Assembly: GCF_004001245.1 (NCBI RefSeq)
Contig: NZ_AP018724.1
Span: 372,001 to 436,000, forward strand
Reading direction: 5' to 3'
DNA length: 64,000 nt
Source: Sulfurivermis fontis
GTDB lineage: Bacteria > Pseudomonadota > Gammaproteobacteria > Thiohalomonadales > Thiohalomonadaceae
Positions 61,694 to 64,000 of this stretch are shown in pieces. The translations under genes and the position numbers were made by a program. The notes beneath the pieces are model-generated. The model was given only the letters and a program-made list of their open reading frames with translations, was not told the origin of the DNA and searched no databases. Positions within the stretch are counted from its first letter, which is position 1. The number at the start of each line of letters is the position of its first letter.

Positions 61694-64000
61694 GTGACCA
61701 AGAGCACGGCACATCTCAAGGCAGTTTCCACCACAGTCACCGAAATCCCGTTCCAACCCGCGTCCCTGGACATCTGGGACAAGAAATACCGCCTCAAGAC
61801 CAAGTCCGGCGAGATCATCGACCAGAGCATCGACGACACCTACCAGCGTGTCGCCCGCGCCCTGGCCGACGTCGAGGAAACCCCGGAGAAGCGCGAGGAG
61901 TGGTATGGCCGCTTTTTGTGGGCGCTGCGCCAGGGCGCCATCCCCGCCGGCCGCATCACCTCCAACGCCGGCGCATTGGCCTACAAGCCCGCCACCTCCA
62001 CCATCAATTGCACGGTGTCCGGCACGGTACGCGACTCCATGGACGACATCCTCGGCAAGGTGCACGAGGCGGGGCTGACCCTGAAGGCCGGCTGTGGCAT
62101 CGGTTACGAGTTTTCCACCCTGCGCCCCAAGGGCGCCTTCGTCGCCGGCGCCGGCGCCTACACCTCCGGCCCGCTGTCCTTCATGGATATCTTCGACAAG
62201 ATGTGTTTCACCGTCTCCTCCGCCGGCGGCCGCCGCGGCGCGCAGATGGCGACCTTCGACGTCGGCCACCCGGACGTGATGGACTTCATCCGCGCCAAGC
62301 GCGAGGACGGCCGCCTGCGTCAGTTCAACCTGTCGCTGCTGGTGACCCGCGACTTCATGGAGGCGGTCAAGACCGATGCCGACTGGCAACTCGCCTTTCC
62401 GCTGTCCGAGAAGGAGGTGGAGATCGACAAGATCGACCTGTCCGACCGTGCCAACGTGATCTGGCGTGAATGGCCCACCACTGAAGGCTACATCGCCAAT
62501 GATGAAGGGCTGGTCGCCTGTCGCATCTACAAGACCATCCGCGCCCGTCGTCTGTGGGACATGATCATGGCCTCCACCTACGACTTCGCCGAGCCGGGCT
62601 TCATCCTCATCGATCAGTACAACGAGATGAACAACAACTGGTTCTGCGAGAACATCCGCGCCACCAACCCCTGCGTTACCGCCGATACCTGGGTGCAGAC
62701 CGCCGCCGGCCCGCGTCAGGTAAGTGACCTCATCGGTCAGCCGTTTCTGGCCCGCGTCGATGGCGTCGATCACGCCACAGGTGCCGAGGGTTTCTTCCGT
62801 ACCGCCACCAAGCCGGTGGTGGAGCTGCAAACCGCCGAGGGCTACAGCCTCAAGCTCACCGCCGATCACCGCGTGCGCCGCGTGACCCGGTTCACCCGCT
62901 ACAGCACGGAAAGCGAATGGTGCGCTGCGGGCGAATTGCGGGCCGGTGATCGCGTGCTGCTCAACGACCACCGTGCCAACAGCGTGTGGAGCGGAGCCTA
63001 CGGCCGTAACGAAGGCTATCTGATGGGCCTGCTGCTCGGTGATGGCACCCTCAAGCAGGACGCCGCCGTGCTGTCCGTATGGCAGACCGCTGCTGTGGCC
63101 AACGGGGCTGCCGCGCAGCTCGGCAACGGCGTGCAGGCGATGATGGCCGAGGCCCTGGCCGCCGCACGCAGCCTGCCGCACCGTGCCGACTTCGCCGGCT
63201 GGAGCGAAGTGGCCGGCCGCGGTGAATACCGCCTGTCCACCGCCGCCATCCGCGACCTGGCCTTCGAGCTCGGCATGACGCCGGGCAACAAGGCCATCAC
63301 CGCACGCATGGAGCAGACCTCCAGCGAGTTCTACAGCGGCTTCCTGCGCGGTCTGTTCGATACCGACGGCTCGGTACAGGGCAGTCAGGCCAAGGGTGTA
63401 TCCGTGCGCCTGGCCCAGTCCGATCTCGCCACCCTGCAAGCGGCACAGCGCATGCTGTTGCGTCTCGGCATTGCCTCCACCCTGTATCGCGATCGCCGTG
63501 TTGCCGGCAGCACGCTGCTGCCGAATGGCAAGGGCGGCGTGAGCGAGTACGTCACCCAGGCGCAGCATGAACTGGTCATCAGCGGCGAGAACCTGGCGCG
63601 CTTCCGCGAGCTGATCGGCTTTGCCGACAGCGACAAGGCCGCGCGTCTCGATGCGCTGCTGGCTGGTTACAAGCGCACCCTCAACCGCGAGCGTTTCACT
63701 GCCCGTGTCGAGGCCGTCGTGCCCGCCGGTGTGGAAGACGTGTACGACGTGCAGGTGCCCGGCATCAACACCTTCGATGCCAATGGCCTGCACGCTCACA
63801 ACTGCGGCGAGCAAGGCCTGCCGCCCTATGGCTCCTGCCTGCTCGGCTCCATCAACCTGACCAAGTTCGTGCTGGACCCGTTCACCGAGCAGGCGCGCTT
63901 CGACTGGGACAGCTTCCGCGAGGCGGTCGCCGTCTTCACCCGCATGCTCGACAACGTGGTGGAGATCAACGGCCTGCCGCTGGAGCAGCAGCGCATCGAG
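61694..64000 (+). CDS. nrdJ: class II (adenosylcobalamin-dependent) ribonucleotide reductase with intein, 3' end outside window
   Basis: 769 codons to the window edge from GTG 61694 (VTKSTAHLKAV), after AAGGGAG. N-extein marks: STINCTVSGTVRDSMDDILG, LTLKAGCGIGYEFSTLRPKG, SSAGGRRGAQMATFDVGHPD. The active site NPCGEQ is split by a 377-aa intein (62672-63802); after splicing it reads NP-C-GEQGLPPYGSCLLGSIN. It reduces ribonucleotides with B12 and works with or without O2. Class II is assigned by overall similarity to NrdJ of Pseudomonas; the C-terminal cysteines are outside the window. Confidence 0.9.
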   Translation, partial: MTKSTAHLKAVSTTVTEIPFQPASLDIWDKKYRLKTKSGEIIDQSIDDTYQRVARALADVEETPEKREEWYGRFLWALRQGAIPAGRITSNAGALAYKPATSTINCTVSGTVRDSMDDILGKVHEAGLTLKAGCGIGYEFSTLRPKGAFVAGAGAYTSGPLSFMDIFDKMCFTVSSAGGRRGAQMATFDVGHPDVMDFIRAKREDGRLRQFNLSLLVTRDFMEAVKTDADWQLAFPLSEKEVEIDKIDLSDRANVIWREWPTTEGYIANDEGLVACRIYKTIRARRLWDMIMASTYDFAEPGFILIDQYNEMNNNWFCENIRATNPCVTADTWVQTAAGPRQVSDLIGQPFLARVDGVDHATGAEGFFRTATKPVVELQTAEGYSLKLTADHRVRRVTRFTRYSTESEWCAAGELRAGDRVLLNDHRANSVWSGAYGRNEGYLMGLLLGDGTLKQDAAVLSVWQTAAVANGAAAQLGNGVQAMMAEALAAARSLPHRADFAGWSEVAGRGEYRLSTAAIRDLAFELGMTPGNKAITARMEQTSSEFYSGFLRGLFDTDGSVQGSQAKGVSVRLAQSDLATLQAAQRMLLRLGIASTLYRDRRVAGSTLLPNGKGGVSEYVTQAQHELVISGENLARFRELIGFADSDKAARLDALLAGYKRTLNRERFTARVEAVVPAGVEDVYDVQVPGINTFDANGLHAHNCGEQGLPPYGSCLLGSINLTKFVLDPFTEQARFDWDSFREAVAVFTRMLDNVVEINGLPLEQQRIE
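62672..63802 (+). other. intein with LAGLIDADG homing endonuclease in nrdJ
   Basis: 377 aa from Cys1 (CVTADTWVQTAAGPRQ) to the C-terminal GLHAHN, followed by Cys+1. Block B is LKLTADHRVRRVTR (TxxH); blocks F and G are VYDVQVPGINTFDANG then LHAHN. Two LAGLIDADG motifs, GYLMGLLLGDGTL (about 63017) and FLRGLFDTDGSVQ (about 63337), keep their acidic residues, so the endonuclease may be active. The insertion is exactly before the catalytic thiyl cysteine, so the reductase is inactive until spliced. Confidence 0.93.

Noticed and set aside
61445-63814. 789-codon open frame opposite the ribonucleotide reductase
   Set aside because: Antisense shadow. The plus strand encodes NrdJ with intact intein motifs, and the minus frame runs through the promoter and NrdR boxes.

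Overview
The window is about 64 kb of GC-rich, densely coded chromosome from a gammaproteobacterium. The gene content points to the group of (probably autotrophic, sulfur-oxidiser-like) Chromatiales/Thiohalobacter relatives. The evidence for this is the hslVU-DUF971-ubiE-ubiJ-ubiB order, trpE-trpG-trpD-trpC, a Pseudomonas-like metal-site HemB, the rplM-rpsI pair, a CRP of the E. coli type, and Calvin-cycle accessory genes (rpe, tal, gph, glcF). The exact genus is an inference only.

Layout. 1-6713 (minus strand) is a signalling cluster: a periplasmic binding protein overlapping a membrane GGDEF/EAL protein, then an HDOD protein and a GAF-PAS-GGDEF protein that runs off the left edge. 6849-18691 holds housekeeping genes: gamma carbonic anhydrase, two small RRM proteins, aroE, a Pit phosphate transporter with its DUF47 partner, hemB, a diguanylate cyclase, trhP, an MlaC-like protein, a BASS transporter and hslVU. 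18825-24577 is DUF971-ubiE-RDD-ubiJ-ubiB, interrupted by a BstYI-like restriction-modification pair. 24684-25349 is a Phd/VapC toxin-antitoxin unit. 27183-31728 carries two radical SAM genes and ubiU, ubiV, ubiT of oxygen-independent ubiquinone synthesis; each of the two transcription units has an identical FNR-type box. Next come a copper ATPase, transaldolase, rpe-gph, a candidate trp leader, the trp genes (with an MFS gene inside), crp, speD, coq7, glcF, rplM-rpsI and tRNA-Gln. 50938-55392 is a plastic zone: HigBA, a porin, a RAYT transposase with terminal inverted repeats, a DUF4160/DUF2442 pair and RelBE with a broken duplicate. The right end is a protein-quality-control cluster (DegQ-like protease, two Hsp20, CbpA-like DnaJ) and an NrdR-boxed class II ribonucleotide reductase interrupted by an intein; that gene runs off the right edge.

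The oxygen-dependent (UbiE, UbiJ, UbiB, Coq7) and oxygen-independent (UbiT, UbiU, UbiV) ubiquinone routes lie in one window. With a B12-type ribonucleotide reductase and the FNR-type boxes this suggests a facultative organism that keeps quinone and dNTP synthesis running without oxygen.

The most unusual aspect is the intergenic DNA. Nearly every long gap holds an imperfect palindrome, and in the clearest families each arm is a run of short degenerate direct repeats (mostly 7 nt, in one family 8-9 nt). I count several sequence families with this one architecture. Three separate repeat families each enclose a small protein gene: CAAG heptads around an S23 four-helix-bundle gene, a TTTGGGGTCAG repeat around a RAYT transposase, and CCCTCCC/GGGAGGG repeats around a DUF559 nuclease. 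This looks like a set of parallel repeat-plus-helper systems.
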